From Datisca glomerata (taxonomy: Eukaryota; Streptophyta; Magnoliopsida; Cucurbitales; Datiscaceae), in the NCBI GenBank assembly GCA_003255025.1, contig QANY01004819.1:1054001-1118000 (forward strand): a stretch of DNA of 64,000 bases, given 5' to 3'. The position numbers and the translations under genes are program-made. Below, piece after piece: positions 20,831 to 31,912 of this stretch (the stretch's first letter is position 1; each line of letters starts with the position of its first letter). The notes under the pieces were generated by a model. That model saw nothing but the letters and a program-made list of their open reading frames with translations, was not told the DNA's origin and did no database searches.

Positions 20831-23800
20831 ATAAGTTTTTTTATATTACTTATTATTGCCATTGTACAAACTTAAACGTAATATTTTTGACAAAATATCA
20901 AAAAAATAATAACATCACATAACTTTTTATTTTATTATTCAAAATTGTTATAAACTATTCCCCGCTAAAAATTATAGTTTCAAATGACAAACACATATTG
21001 ATTTTTACATAGAACAAAAAAAGTAATATCCTAAAAGAAGGATTAAAATCTAGTAAGACTTCAAATCTAATTATGAAGTTTCAGAAACTGATGTCGAGGC
21101 AACATGTGGCTTGTTTGCTTCTGTTGACTTTATTTTGAAGTATCGGCTGAACTGATCTATATATCAAGAATTAAAAATATGAGGTCCATCTATATATCAA
21201 ATATGTACTTAAAAAAGTCAAAGAATCAAGTTGGGCAAATTCAACAAAAACTTGAAAAAGCCATTTCACTATTTACAATTAACAAATGGCAACAATTCAT
21301 GTTGAACTTTCTGACAAAAGCATATGATGAACAGTTTTTAAATCTCAGTAATAACTAATCCTAAGCTTCAAGTAGTCCGTCGATAATAACCTAGATATCA
21401 AACTGTAAACCCAATTAACTAAAAATTGAGCTATTCATTTACAAAAGTCAGTACAAACAACCATTCAAAAAAGTCTTTTATTTCTCAAAACACCAGAACC
21501 CTATAAATCAATGACAATAACTCAGATATAAGAACAACCCACAAGAAGAAAACTACACTGAATAGGGTATACATGCAATAATATCCATGACTTTCATTGA
21601 AAGCACAAAAAATCATAACAATATAAGAAAGCATCAGAACAATGTAAGGAAGAAAAATTTGTAGAAGGCAGAGAAGAAAAAGCAAAGAAACGCTAACTTG
21701 AACACAACCCAACATCAAAATTAGACTTCACTCTCTCATAAAAACACAGAGGAGACGAGAAAATAGAACAAAAAGCAAAGAAAAAAATAAAAAAACAAGA
21801 TGGAAAACAGAGAAATACCGACCAAAAGAAAGGATGTTATTGGCTGGCAAGCTCCAAAGGTAGTAATTAGTCAATAAAATATCAAATTCATCACATAGAT
21901 AGATAGTAATACAACTATAAGATGCATCTTCAGTACCAGAAATCATGATTTATGGTCATGATTTTCGTATACAGTTGTAGCAAATAAAGAACATTCAACT
22001 GATTAAAAAAATGGTGAGAACACAGACATTTACACTCACCTCCTTAACAACACTAGAGTTAGTAATACTTTCATACTAAGGACAAAGCAAATCATTCTCT
22101 CTGTGATATAATATACAAATACCTTAAGTTTTTGAAACTCAAACATCCTTATGAAATTTCAAGAAGGCAATGAATTATCTCAACTTCAAGTACAGTTCCT
22201 TTAAGTACTACCATCATAAAAGAAGAATAAATTATAATAGATGCACAATATAAGCAAGGAAAAGATATACCGACATAAGTTCAGCTAGGACATAAAAGAG
22301 AACAACATCAATATTCATAAACTTAATACAATGTTACTGAAAGAAATCAACTAATGAACTTTACTTTACTCACCACATTTGACAAGTGACCCCAACATCT
22401 AGATATCAGTCACAGGGGTATAAATCTCATAAAAGTGGCCTAAGATATGTAGCCGTTCGGGAATGTAAATTGTTAATGCATTAAACTATTGAAACTAGTC
22501 AATTACTACTTGCAGAGACTTGTATCGCTTGTGCATGAATGAAATATTAAAAAATATAATACATTCTTGGTAAATAAAAAGACCCAAACAAATTAATGAA
22601 AGGGTCAGCAAAATCGATCTTCTTTGGAAAACCAAGTTTCGGAAAATGGTGATGCTTCTGAATTGGTTTTTGTACGTTGTGCACTAATACACCAAAGGCC
22701 AAACAATGTAGAAATCAAAATATTCTTTTCGAACAAAAAACATTGTGTGGAGTTTTAGAATTCTTTGAATGTAAGACGTACTGTCACCACTCTTTAGTTA
22801 ACTCAAAGCACAAGAAAATTACTAAAACTCTTATTAACATGTATCTATGCAGTGCATAAAGGAAGCTTAGTAAGGCTCACTTTTATGTTTTATCCAATGA
22901 TATAAAATAGTATGGAATAGCGTCAAGGTATGTCTAATATAATAGTAAGACAAATATAGAATGATATCCAATTAGAAACAGAATGTTAATGCATGTTTTC
23001 CTCTCTTTTGGTCATTGGACAATACAAAAATGAAAAGAACACAGAAGACTAGTTTACTGCTATTCACAGTGCATACCTTTTATTTTTTATGCATTACCAA
23101 GATTTGAAGGCAGTGAGTCGAAATTAACTGGGGTAGCATTTTTGGTCAGCAACGACGATTTGAAGTCTGAACTGTTATTAACAAGGCTATACCTCTCCAC
23201 ACAAAAGAGAAAATCTTGCCACAGTGAAGAAGTTATTATAGATTATAAGGTATATATTCCAATGGAAAAGCTATCACATGGAATAAAAAGAATATAAAAT
23301 CAAATAGTAATCTACTTGGTCGGGATCCATTGGTGCTGGCATTGTGCATGGAGGGAAGAGTCCAATGGTTCCTTTATGAGAAACAGAATGAAGAAGCGAC
23401 TAGTAATTTTCTTCATACAAATAATATATAGCAGATGTTCTTGGAAATTAACCGCCATTGAAGTAGTCGATTGAACCTTCGATTTTACCTCTAAGACAGT
23501 CACTCGATTTTACCTATTCTAATTGATAAAGAAAGATAACTACTATAAGAATGGGCTACAGGCTGGCAGTAAATTTCTATCTTACATGTTCTGGCAACTA
23601 AAGAACACGATCATTGACCAGATAAAGATAGGGACTCCAATTATTTAATCCATTAACCAAATCTGTCCGATATGAAGCACCTGACAATGAATAGAAACAC
23701 TATCTTGCAAAGGGACTGAGAAGAGAACAAAGACAAGGAAGCTCAGGTCTAAAAGACCAGTGAAGAAGAGTTCTCACGTTTTTTATTTTAAAGTTTTAGT

Positions 23801-24187
23801 CTAAAATAATTCATTAAAATGAAAGAGATTGATTGCATAACATAGCTCTTCTCTTACTCATTTGTACTGGTCAGCAATCCTCACGGTTACTCTAGTATAT
23901 TTTTTCTAACTCTGCTCAAGTAAGTAAGCTCTTATAACAAATACAAAAAGGTAGTTACAGACTCATTTTATTCAAAAAAGAGGATTTCAAATAGATATAA
24001 GAATTAAGACAAAGTTGCTCACCAGATTTAGGCCATCTCACTGTGGGAAACTTATTTTTATAGGGTTTCATAAATTATCCTTAGGGGATTTGTCTGAAAA
24101 TCCATCATCATCAGCCAACAATTAGATCAAAAGAAATTCATTTCCAGATCAAAGCTCCTAGTAAAACAAAGACAAGCTACATGGTAC

Positions 24188-24329
24188 CTCCTCGGGAGGA
24201 TTTCGCTTATGACCAGGCAGATGATACACCTTCTTCTCCTTCCTCTTGCTCTCCTTCTTTATCACAACTTCTTTTTCCCCTTTACTTCCTCTTTTAACCT
24301 CTTTTCCTCTTCGATTCCATATATTCCAT
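24188..24329 (-). pseudogene. Captured exon, Lys/Glu-rich protein with KKVYHLPGHKRNPPEE
   Basis: On the minus strand an ATG at 24329 (or 24320) begins MEYMESKRKR, then after a one-base frame change continues VKRGSKGEKEVVIKKESKRK and KKVYHLPGHKRNPPEE, ending at a clean splice donor (GAG|GTACC at 24188/24187). A basic N-terminus followed by V-Y-x-LPG-x-K-R-x-PPEE resembles a conserved plant protein of unknown function that I recall only vaguely. The frameshift and isolation inside a CACTA element suggest transduplication of exon 1. Confidence 0.45.
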
Positions 24330-24867
24330 CAATTTCACAAAAAATGCCAGTGGAAAGGTGAGTGGTCAATAATGAATACATCCTAGAACAAAAACAGAGA
24401 GCTATGGACAAATCTATGATAAACACTTGAAATAGAGACGCATGCAAGAAGTATCTGAGAGAGAGATTTGCCTGGCGAGGAAAGATTCTCCTAGTGAGGA
24501 AATCTTCGTTCCACACGCTTTGTGATCTTTATTGTGGAGAGTTGAGAACAAATGCGCTTGTTGCAGAAAAAACAGAGGCGCTTCAAAGAGAGTGAGAGAG
24601 TGAGATTTGGTGAGCTCTAAGATCGGTGAGAGAGAGAGGTTGAAGCTGAGAGAAAGAAGATTAAGCTGAGAAAAAGAGTTCGAAGCTGAGAGAAAGAGGT
24701 TGAAAGCAAGTACTGTTTTCTGAGCAATTTTTAAGCGGGCTAAATAAAATTTGGTCCCCCACCCAGGTGAATGTTAAACTCGCGCCTCTTCCCTATAGTT
24801 TCCTTAGCGTTTTAACACAAAATACGATCCTAGTGTGCTATAGAAGCACATGTTTATTGTAGTGACA

Positions 24868-25738
24868 ACAAGTGAAGCGCGTTCGCTCAAAAACAATTTC
24901 ACGTGAATTTCTATTTTTCTTTGAAAGTGTATCAGTGGCTATTTTTTTTATACTTATGTTAATTTTTTATGATTTATTTTAAAAGTTATCTATTTATAAA
25001 TATTATTAAATAAATTTTGGGTCACCTTGAAAGTGGGGGTCCTAGCCCAAGCCTAACTTGTCTTAGACTTGGCCGTCAGTGCACTTAAGCTCCACACCTC
25101 TATAACGTGCTCCATTTTCTTACCGTTGGGGCATTTCCTTTAAAGTTGCACTCTTCTTCCTCCCTATTTTTTTAGCTAGGGTTTGATTTCTTTCTTCTTC
25201 TTCCTCTTGATTCGATCATCATCTTCATCCTTCATGTTCGCAGCTCATGTTAGGGCTTTCATTCTACAAAGGCTAAAGATTTCATTCGCAGCTGGAACTT
25301 GTGCATCATTATGTCTTCATTTTCTGGGGTTTTCCGAGTCTTCGAATTTTAAGTCCTCTGCAAAGCTATGTTTTTAGCTACCTCCACCTCAATTGAAGAC
25401 ATAATAGACTGCCATGATTTTGGCAAGGGGTTCCTGTGTGTACAAAAGTCATAAAGTGCAAGGGGTATGTGCAATTTAGCCAATAAGTTATGATATCTAA
25501 TTATATATATTGTGAATAAATTTATTATATTCAGTAAAGAAAAAAATAATGGATTAGAAAATTAGTTTATTAATTTAATGAATTTCATACTTAAGAAATT
25601 AAGAAGTTGATGTACTTTGAACTATATTGATAACTAAATAACTTCTAAATTGATGTATTTAGAGCTTTCTTAATTGTCCTTATGCGCACCTTATATTTCA
25701 ATATTTAAATTATCTATGTATCACGTTGAATAATTATT
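24868..25738. other. Unassigned DNA between CACTA and MULE elements
   Basis: 25170-25400 has a gene-leader look (TTTCTTCTTCTTCCTCTTGA, then a 48-codon frame from the ATG at 25234, MFAAHVRAFILQRLKI) and stops at 25377. 25445-25476 ends GGGGTATGTGCAATTTAGCC, like a MULE terminal repeat in reverse orientation, so this may be the right part of another gene-capturing element. The left end was not found. Confidence 0.35.
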
Positions 25739-26149
25739 GGCTAAAATGTAATTTACACCCTTACACTTTTAATTTTGTGCAATTCATACCCTTACACTTC
25801 CTAAATGATTATTTAAATCTTTATGCTTATTTAATCGAACCATTTTTAATCCTTGCCTCATGTTTTCCGTTTAACACAAACAGGAGAGTGGATTTTATAT
25901 TGAAAATAAGAGAAAAATTGAAAGAAAAAGGGGAAGGAAAGGGAAGCTCGAAGACAGGGTAAAACTATGTTCTTCAGTAATGGGCTAGCATGGAGGAGAG
26001 CGAGTTTAGGGTAAAACTATGTTCCTTCTGGGTTTTCTTTGCTGATTTATGCTTGGAAGAAGTGAAGAAGAAAATAGGTATTGAGGAAATTCGGTAAATG
26101 CTTTACTTGGTTTGAGTTGAAATCACTAGCCAACCCCATTTGTTCATGA

Positions 26150-26640
26150 ACATAGAAAATAAAAGTTTAATTCGTGATCAAAGTTGAAAAGGCTGGATGG
26201 CAAAGAACTGGTGATGTATACACTTCAAGGTCAACTTTCTGAGAAGAAATATTAAACTGCTCTGGCTATTATTTTTGCTTCTGTCTGAAAAGCTAACTCC
26301 GAACATGAAGACCAGTTATCAACTTTTCGAGTCGATAATTATGAGTTGAAAAATGCTCCAGCTGCAAAAGAGAAAATTACTGAAGAGAAAGAGAAGAATA
26401 TTGATGAAGTCAAGATTCAGGAGTATACACTTGGATACGTATCATGCTGATCTGAAATCCTTGCTCATGCTCCTGAGTTTGACTTAAGCTTTTTAGAGTT
26501 CCCACCTGTATCCTTCGATATGATTCCATGCAATCCAGCTTCTGAAGGGAGATGAAGAAGATTTGAAAGAGAGTAAAGAAAATTAGATGGAAGGCTTAAC
26601 AGCTCATTAAGATCTTCCATCTACTGAGCCAGAAAGCCCA
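26150..26640 (+). pseudogene. Decayed coiled-coil reading frame inside the MULE
   Basis: Plus-strand frames read KAEKAGWQRTGDVYT, then ALAIIFASV, KANSEHEDQLSTFRVDNYEL, KEKITEEKEKNIDEVKIQ and LAHAPEFDLSFLEFPPVSFD, joined by stops and frame changes. The heptad-like Glu/Lys part suggests the C-terminal coiled coil of a Gag-like or nuclear plant transposon protein. The same decayed frame is in the copy at 51440-51790. Parent gene not recognised. Confidence 0.4.
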
Positions 26641-26674
26641 TTTTGACAAAAATAAAAAAGTTTTGAGAATTTTT

Positions 26675-26800
26675 ACAAAAAAAAAGTTTGGTTAGCGTAG
26701 TTGGTTAAACTTCCACACCCATACTTTAGAGGTTATGAGTTCGAGTCATATTCTTTCATTCTCTTTGTGATTTTAATGTCACTTTGACAAAAATAAAAGA
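26675..26800 (+). repeat. tRNA-derived SINE
   Basis: A-box-like TGGTTAGCGTAGTTGGTTAA and B-box-like GGTTATGAGTTCGAGTC at tRNA-like spacing, a T-rich 3' part and the tail CTTTGACAAAAATAAAAG. Flanked by the perfect direct repeat GAGAATTTTT (26665-26674 and 26801-26810). A second tail-like TTTGACAAAAATAAAA lies just before the left flank, so tandem insertion is possible. No tRNA cloverleaf can be completed. Confidence 0.75.
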
Positions 26801-27496
26801 GAGAATTTTTGCTAAAGACTTTTCAGATTTTTCTGCGTTTTCTTTCTTTTGGAAAAGCTTAGAGATGCCCCTCCGTTTATAATAAAAGGAAATCATGACA
26901 AAGGGATCATTTTGATCTATTTAAACTAATATAAAGATTAGAATGATCATTTAGAAAATGCAGGAGTATGATTTCTACAAATTTAAAAGTGCAAGAGTAT
27001 TTATTACATTTTAGCCATAGTTATTTAGTAACGCATTCTATAGTTTTTTTTACTCTACATCATCTTGTTAGACTGTATTAAACTTTTGTTTAATATAATC
27101 AATTGTATAACTTAAATATAATAAAATAAGATAACTTAAAATGTATGAAATAAAAACAATACATATGAAAGAGCATAAAGAGAAATCAAATATTGTCTAT
27201 TAGTTAAAGAGTAATTTTACACAGACCAAACAATTGATCAAGTTTTAAGTGATCAAATGATGTGGCAATCATTTATAAGTTAATTTATCAAATCATTTTA
27301 ATGACTTATAAAACACTAGCCTATAAATACTTGGTCACTAAAAAGGTTAAAATGTATATTAAAACACTAGAATTTGAAGTAACTTTAAACCAAATCCAAT
27401 ATGTTTTTATGAATTCTTAAACATTTGATGTATGTTAAGTGCATTTTAACCTGTTAGCTCAATTTCTACAACATAGCTTAAAATGCTCTTGGGATG

Positions 27497-29195
27497 ACTA
27501 GGTGCGGTGGTCCCTATGTAATAACACCTCAACAAGCTCGTTGAGGTGACAACATCTGATAATCGCTCGTTATAACCATAGCCACGTGGGCCATAGGGAA
27601 GATTCTCATGTACGCTACCATTCACATTGCGTCATGTGTCACGTGTGGTGACGCGAATCTGAGAACGAGGAATACACAGAGTGCGCCACGTCGACGAGAT
27701 ACACAATATTCGTTCGAGGCTCCCGTCAAGGGGTGCCCTAACGACTAGGTGCCTTCCCATAATGGAAAGATGACACATCCACGACCCTTAAGGAGGCCAT
27801 AATGGTGAAGAGATGTCATTTTCAATACAATATAACCTCTCCCCCCAATCCTACGAGACCATAGCTCCTAAAAATGTTCCTAGACAAGAAACCCACTAAA
27901 GTCTTTGTCACTTGACATAGTAGTTACAAGGATATGAATGAATATATAGAAAAAATAAATAACGCAAAATACATTCATGTAAGCTGAGCGTTGATGTGGA
28001 TCAACCAAACACGTAGAAAATTCAATGATGACACTTGGTAGAAGTTGATAGGAGCAACCATATGTCACCGTATCGAGTCAAAGTCATAGTGGTCACTATG
28101 TGAGTGATGAGAGTACACCCATGATTAGCCCCCTGGGCAAGTTTCATGCGTAGCAATTGAACTTGTACATCTTCTTTAAGTGTGCTAGTGATCTTACTTG
28201 ATGAAACCCACCTCAAATCTTGAGAGGTACAATTATGATGGGCTGGTGTTATTTCTTAAAATTCGCGTTTGCATTATTCGAATGAGCACATTTGTATTAT
28301 GTTGCAATCAAAAAACTTTTTAATCAAGTTGGAACATAGCATGATAGTATAGTGTAAGGATGTAATATGATTGCATGACATGGAGTTTGTAATGCAACTG
28401 CATTCTTTACGTTGGACGTATTAACATGTCGCAAACATGTGACTTTGTGAACCAAATAGGAACGTAGCGCGACTATTCGGTGTAGAGATATAACGCAGCA
28501 GCGACATATCATGATACATATGGTCGGGGTATAACTGATGGAAGTCATCATTTTATAGTTTTTAGGTTGGTGACACTGGATGTGGTTATGTCGTCTTCCC
28601 ATTATGGGAAGGGACCTAGTTTTTAGGACACCACTTGGGAGGGGCTCCGGATGAATATCGCATAACTCGCCACTGTGTCGCATCCTCCGTGTTCTTCCTT
28701 ACCTAGTTCGCGGTAACTACACGTGACATATGACATAATGTGAAAGGTAGCGTGCATGAAAATCGTCTCCACAGATACCCTGACTCACGTGACTATGGTT
28801 ATAACAAGCGATTATTGGATGTTGTCATCTCAATGAGCTTTGAGTTGTCATCATGTAGGTTCCACTACCAACTAGTCAATGGACTAGTTAGAGTAAACCC
28901 CGTCTGGAAGCTGTCTATAAATAGAGGCATTCCCCCTCATTGTACGAGACTTTTGGACTTTGAGATTCATTTGGTATTTTCTAACTTACTAAACTTGGAG
29001 AATTCTCTATAAATTCATCATCTACGGAGCATTTTTTCATCTTTCATATGATAGCTCAAAGTGCTTGTCCTTCCCCTTCAGATCCCAAACTCCACATTCT
29101 CATTCTATATTTATCATTTATTGAGACTAGATCACACATGTACCAGCATTCACGTGATCTCACAGTCACACTCCTTAATTCCTGAACATCTTTCA
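27497..29195. mobile_element. Long-inverted-repeat (foldback-type) element, copy 1
   Basis: Arms of several hundred bp: 27497-27790 is matched in reverse complement by about 28560-28890 (landmarks AATCGCTCGTTATAACCATA, TCACGTGTGGT, CTTCCCATAATGG). The right arm continues to 29195 and this outer part matches, in reverse complement, the left flank of copy 2 (52733-53045; TGTGATCTAGTCT, CCTCTATTTATAGA), so copy 1 has lost the outer ~300 bp of its left arm. No transposase seen. Long arms suggest a MULE or foldback class; boundaries are approximate. Confidence 0.65.
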
Positions 29196-29379
29196 TAAAT
29201 ATTCAGACTAAATATTAATAATTATAGAACTTAAATGATTAGTTTCTTTTTTTTAGCTTTTGACAATAATGTCTAAACCATTTTTTTAATTATTAAATTC
29301 TCATGTATGTACCTAATAACTAAATACTTTAAATATTATGTATCGCCTTGATAATTGTACAATAACACTTTATATAATT

Positions 29380-29640
29380 TTTATATTTAATTTCACTGTA
29401 TGTCATGAATTGCGTAACTAAATTTATTAAGATAATATACCGAAATGTATGAAAAGAAAACAAGATACATGAAAAAACATAAAAAAGAACACAATAATTT
29501 TACTGGCCAAAATATATTATTAAAACATTAGAATTTGAAATAACTCCATATATTTGACCGAATTCAGCTAAGTTTTAATGAATTCTACAAACACTCGATG
29601 TTTTATCCATTTTTTGTACTACCTATCTACTATATATTTT
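29380..29640 (+). repeat. Third diverged copy of the 27090-27470 sequence
   Basis: Shared words in order: AAATGTATGAAA, ACATGAAA/ACATATGAAA, ATTAAAACATTAGAATTTGAA, AACTCCATA/AACTTTAAACC, TTTTAATGAATTC. This shows the TA-rich stretch is itself a repeat family with at least three copies in the window. Identity unknown. Confidence 0.5.
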
Positions 29641-30544
29641 GTATCTTTTCATCTTTGGAGACATTACTTCAATTAAATTTTATTATTTAGTTTGTCATGT
29701 GCAACACACTTTGTAGAAACTAGTTTACAATATATAAAAGTGCACAATCTTAGAGAAACTTTCATTGGACACTTTTATCCACTTATTATTTTGATAAACC
29801 CGGCCAAAAATGCCCTTATAATTTACATATGATTATTTTCTACTGGATTACTACTATTTTAAAAGGGAGGAGAATCTTTTTTAGATATTTTTGTCCCGCT
29901 AATTTAAAGTTAATTGTAATTTTATCTTTCCCCTATATAATGTATATATTTTAAAAATAATAATTATAATAAAAAAATAAGACTAGGAAGGAATAATGAA
30001 AATGAGAGCATTGACTTATTTTCCTCAGGAGATGACTAGTCCACATATACAATCTATCTATCTATCTACAATACATAAAATTGTACAATATGATGATATG
30101 TTATAAGAATATGATTTATAGTCCGATTTAACATATATTAGATGACATTAACAATATATTTTAAACAAGTTTGATATAAGAAAAAAATAAGTGACATTTA
30201 AAAATGTATAATAGATTAACATATTAATTTGTATATGTGAGAAAATTGTAATGAACATGATGAGATTATTGCATCTAATTCTAATTTAGAGATAGGGTAT
30301 TATATTACTATGCATAATATTTTTTTACAAAAATATTGTGATGCATATATTTTCAGGTTAATATACATTATATTTTTACTTGCATCCATGATTATTATAA
30401 GACTCACGATATTCAGGAAGATGTATTTAAATTTTAATTAGTAAATGAAATAACTAAATTGTATAATAAATTAAATTTTAACATTGTAAAACTAAATAAA
30501 TAATATGACTCAATTTCCATTCAAATCTTCCAAAAACATCATCT

Positions 30545-31140
30545 ATCATTTTACTTTATTTTTTAATTTGATCATCGTATTTTAAAAAATCTAAATTATT
30601 TGATCATCCTAATTTACTTGATGTCTCAATGTAGTCCTTCTATCACTCTTTGTGAACTGAATTTGACGAAGATACTAACGTAGCACTTTAAGTGCTGATG
30701 TAGTATAGGTGACTCACAAATACACAATCAACAACAAAAACATCATTTATGTCTCTTCCAACTCACTTCCTTTTTCTTATTTATCGATTTTACATTTTAA
30801 CTTTTTTAATTTTTTTAACCTTTCAAATTTCTCTCTCTCGAAAAAAAATCTCATCTCTCTCTCCCTCTCTCTCTTGAAACGAAACGTATAAATGTAAAAA
30901 TGTAAAATAGGTAAATAAGTGGGAAATGAGTTGTAAGAGAAAAAAAATGTCTTTGTTGTTGGTTGTGCATTTGTTCCCATCAACGTCTCCGTCAAATTAG
31001 GTTCATGGAGAGTGCCAGAAGGACTACATTGAGACGTTAAGTAAATTAGGATGGTCAAATTGAGATTTTTTAAAATACGATAATCAAATTGAAAAATGAG
31101 GTTAACTACGATAGTCAAATTGATCATTTTTACTTTTAAA
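30545..31140. mobile_element. Foldback MITE-like element
   Basis: Arms of ~240 bp in inverted orientation around about 30860: left TCGTATTTTAAAAAATCTAA, CATCCTAATTTACTTGATGT, TCAATGTAGTCCTTCT, AACAACAAAAACAT; the right arm gives the reverse complement of nearly the same words (TACATTGAGACGTTAAGTAA, GATTTTTTAAAATACGAT). The centre is a TCTCTCTC/GAGAGA tract. Reading frames through it are artefacts of the palindrome. The left arm recurs at 55025-55330, where the right arm is missing. Confidence 0.72.
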
Positions 31141-31912
31141 AAAAGAATATTTTTCCTTAATCGGTAAAAGACATTTTTTTTCATAAATAACTATTTTTTC
31201 TATTTTTTCTATAGTCTAAAGTGGCATGAGACGAGAATAATTTTATGGATATAATTTTATCCAAGCTATAGTTTACTATCTCTATTACTGTCATTTGTTA
31301 TTTTGATACAGATAAATGTACATTGACACGTATACTCATAAATACATTGAATCTGGTTACTTAACAAAATTTAATGAAAATATTTAGTTATTCTTACCAA
31401 TATATTAATTAGTAACTTCAATTAACTGATAATTAATAACTAATCAAGAGATTTTCAATTTGTGATGGTTATTTTACACAAATAAATTTTAAATTTTAAA
31501 CTTTGACTTTTATCTTTTTGTTATTTTATATTTCTTTTTTACTTTAATTACAAAAGAAAAATGATTTATTTTTGTTCTGATATGTGTTTAGTCACAAAAG
31601 ATATATGTTAATGTGTTAATTACAAAAGAAATGTTTAACTACTAATTTACCACCCTTATGATATTTTCAAATACTAGAAATAGTTGTTTACTGTTCAACA
31701 AGATAAATTATTATAATTAGTGAAATATTATACCACGTGCAAGTTGTTACTCAAGGCATAATTTAGTGAAATCGAGTACACTCACACATATAAGAATATA
31801 CATTATAAGCTAATCCTAACCTAATCATACACAAAGATACATACATATATACGTACGTACGTCTTCTTCTTATTCGTTTCATCTATTTAGCATCTTTCTA
31901 TCGTCGATTTTT

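Larger units (their letters stand above)
20399..24864. mobile_element. Large non-autonomous CACTA-type element, 4,466 bp
   Basis: Left end CATTACAACAAAAAAGTGCT; right end reverse-complements to CACTACAATAAACATGTGCT; both continue with (A/T)CTATAGC. Flanked by a perfect 3-bp duplication ACA (20396-20398 and 24865-24867), as expected for CACTA elements. The outermost left base triplet has C-A-T instead of C-A-C. Left subterminal DNA is packed with ACCATAGCG/ATCATAGCA-type repeats. No TNP2-like transposase is visible; ORFs are short. A captured exon lies near the right end. It shares its left end with the 0.6 kb element at 10489. Confidence 0.82.
25739..27016. mobile_element. Non-autonomous MULE, 1,278 bp
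   Basis: Terminal inverted repeats of about 90 bp: left GGCTAAAATGTAATTTACAC, right (reverse complement) GGCTAAAATGTAATAAATAC, both followed by CTTGCACTTTTAA-like and ATGATCATTCTAATC-like words. Flanking 9-mers ATAATTATT (25730-25738) and ATAGTTATT (27017-27025) differ at one base, fitting the 9-bp MULE target duplication. Inside are a Lys/Glu-rich decayed reading frame and a SINE. The right two thirds recur at 51425-52174, ending at the same TIR. Confidence 0.8.
26230..31140 (+). repeat. Dispersed segmental duplication, copy 1
   Basis: Collinear with 51425-55372, about 25 kb downstream in the same orientation. Shared in order: MULE interior with SINE and right TIR; a TA-rich stretch (27040-27480 with 52200-52630); long-inverted-repeat element (27497-28585 with 53045-54136); the CTATCTATCTAC stretch (30040 with 54540); foldback left arm (30545-30840 with 55025-55330). 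Several different elements in the same order argue for one duplicated segment rather than independent insertions. Confidence 0.75.

Noticed and set aside
26686..26760. tRNA gene
   Set aside because: A- and B-box-like sequences are present but no complete cloverleaf can be drawn, and a T-rich body, A-rich tail and flanking repeats mark a SINE.
29700..29725. Second Helitron 3' end (..GAAACTAG|T)
   Set aside because: CTAG followed by T is present, but only a 4-bp stem precedes it and no matching 5' end or unfilled site was found.
30709..31184. 60- and 135-codon ORFs on opposite strands
   Set aside because: They lie across the palindromic foldback element and its TCTC tract; artefacts of the inverted repeat.
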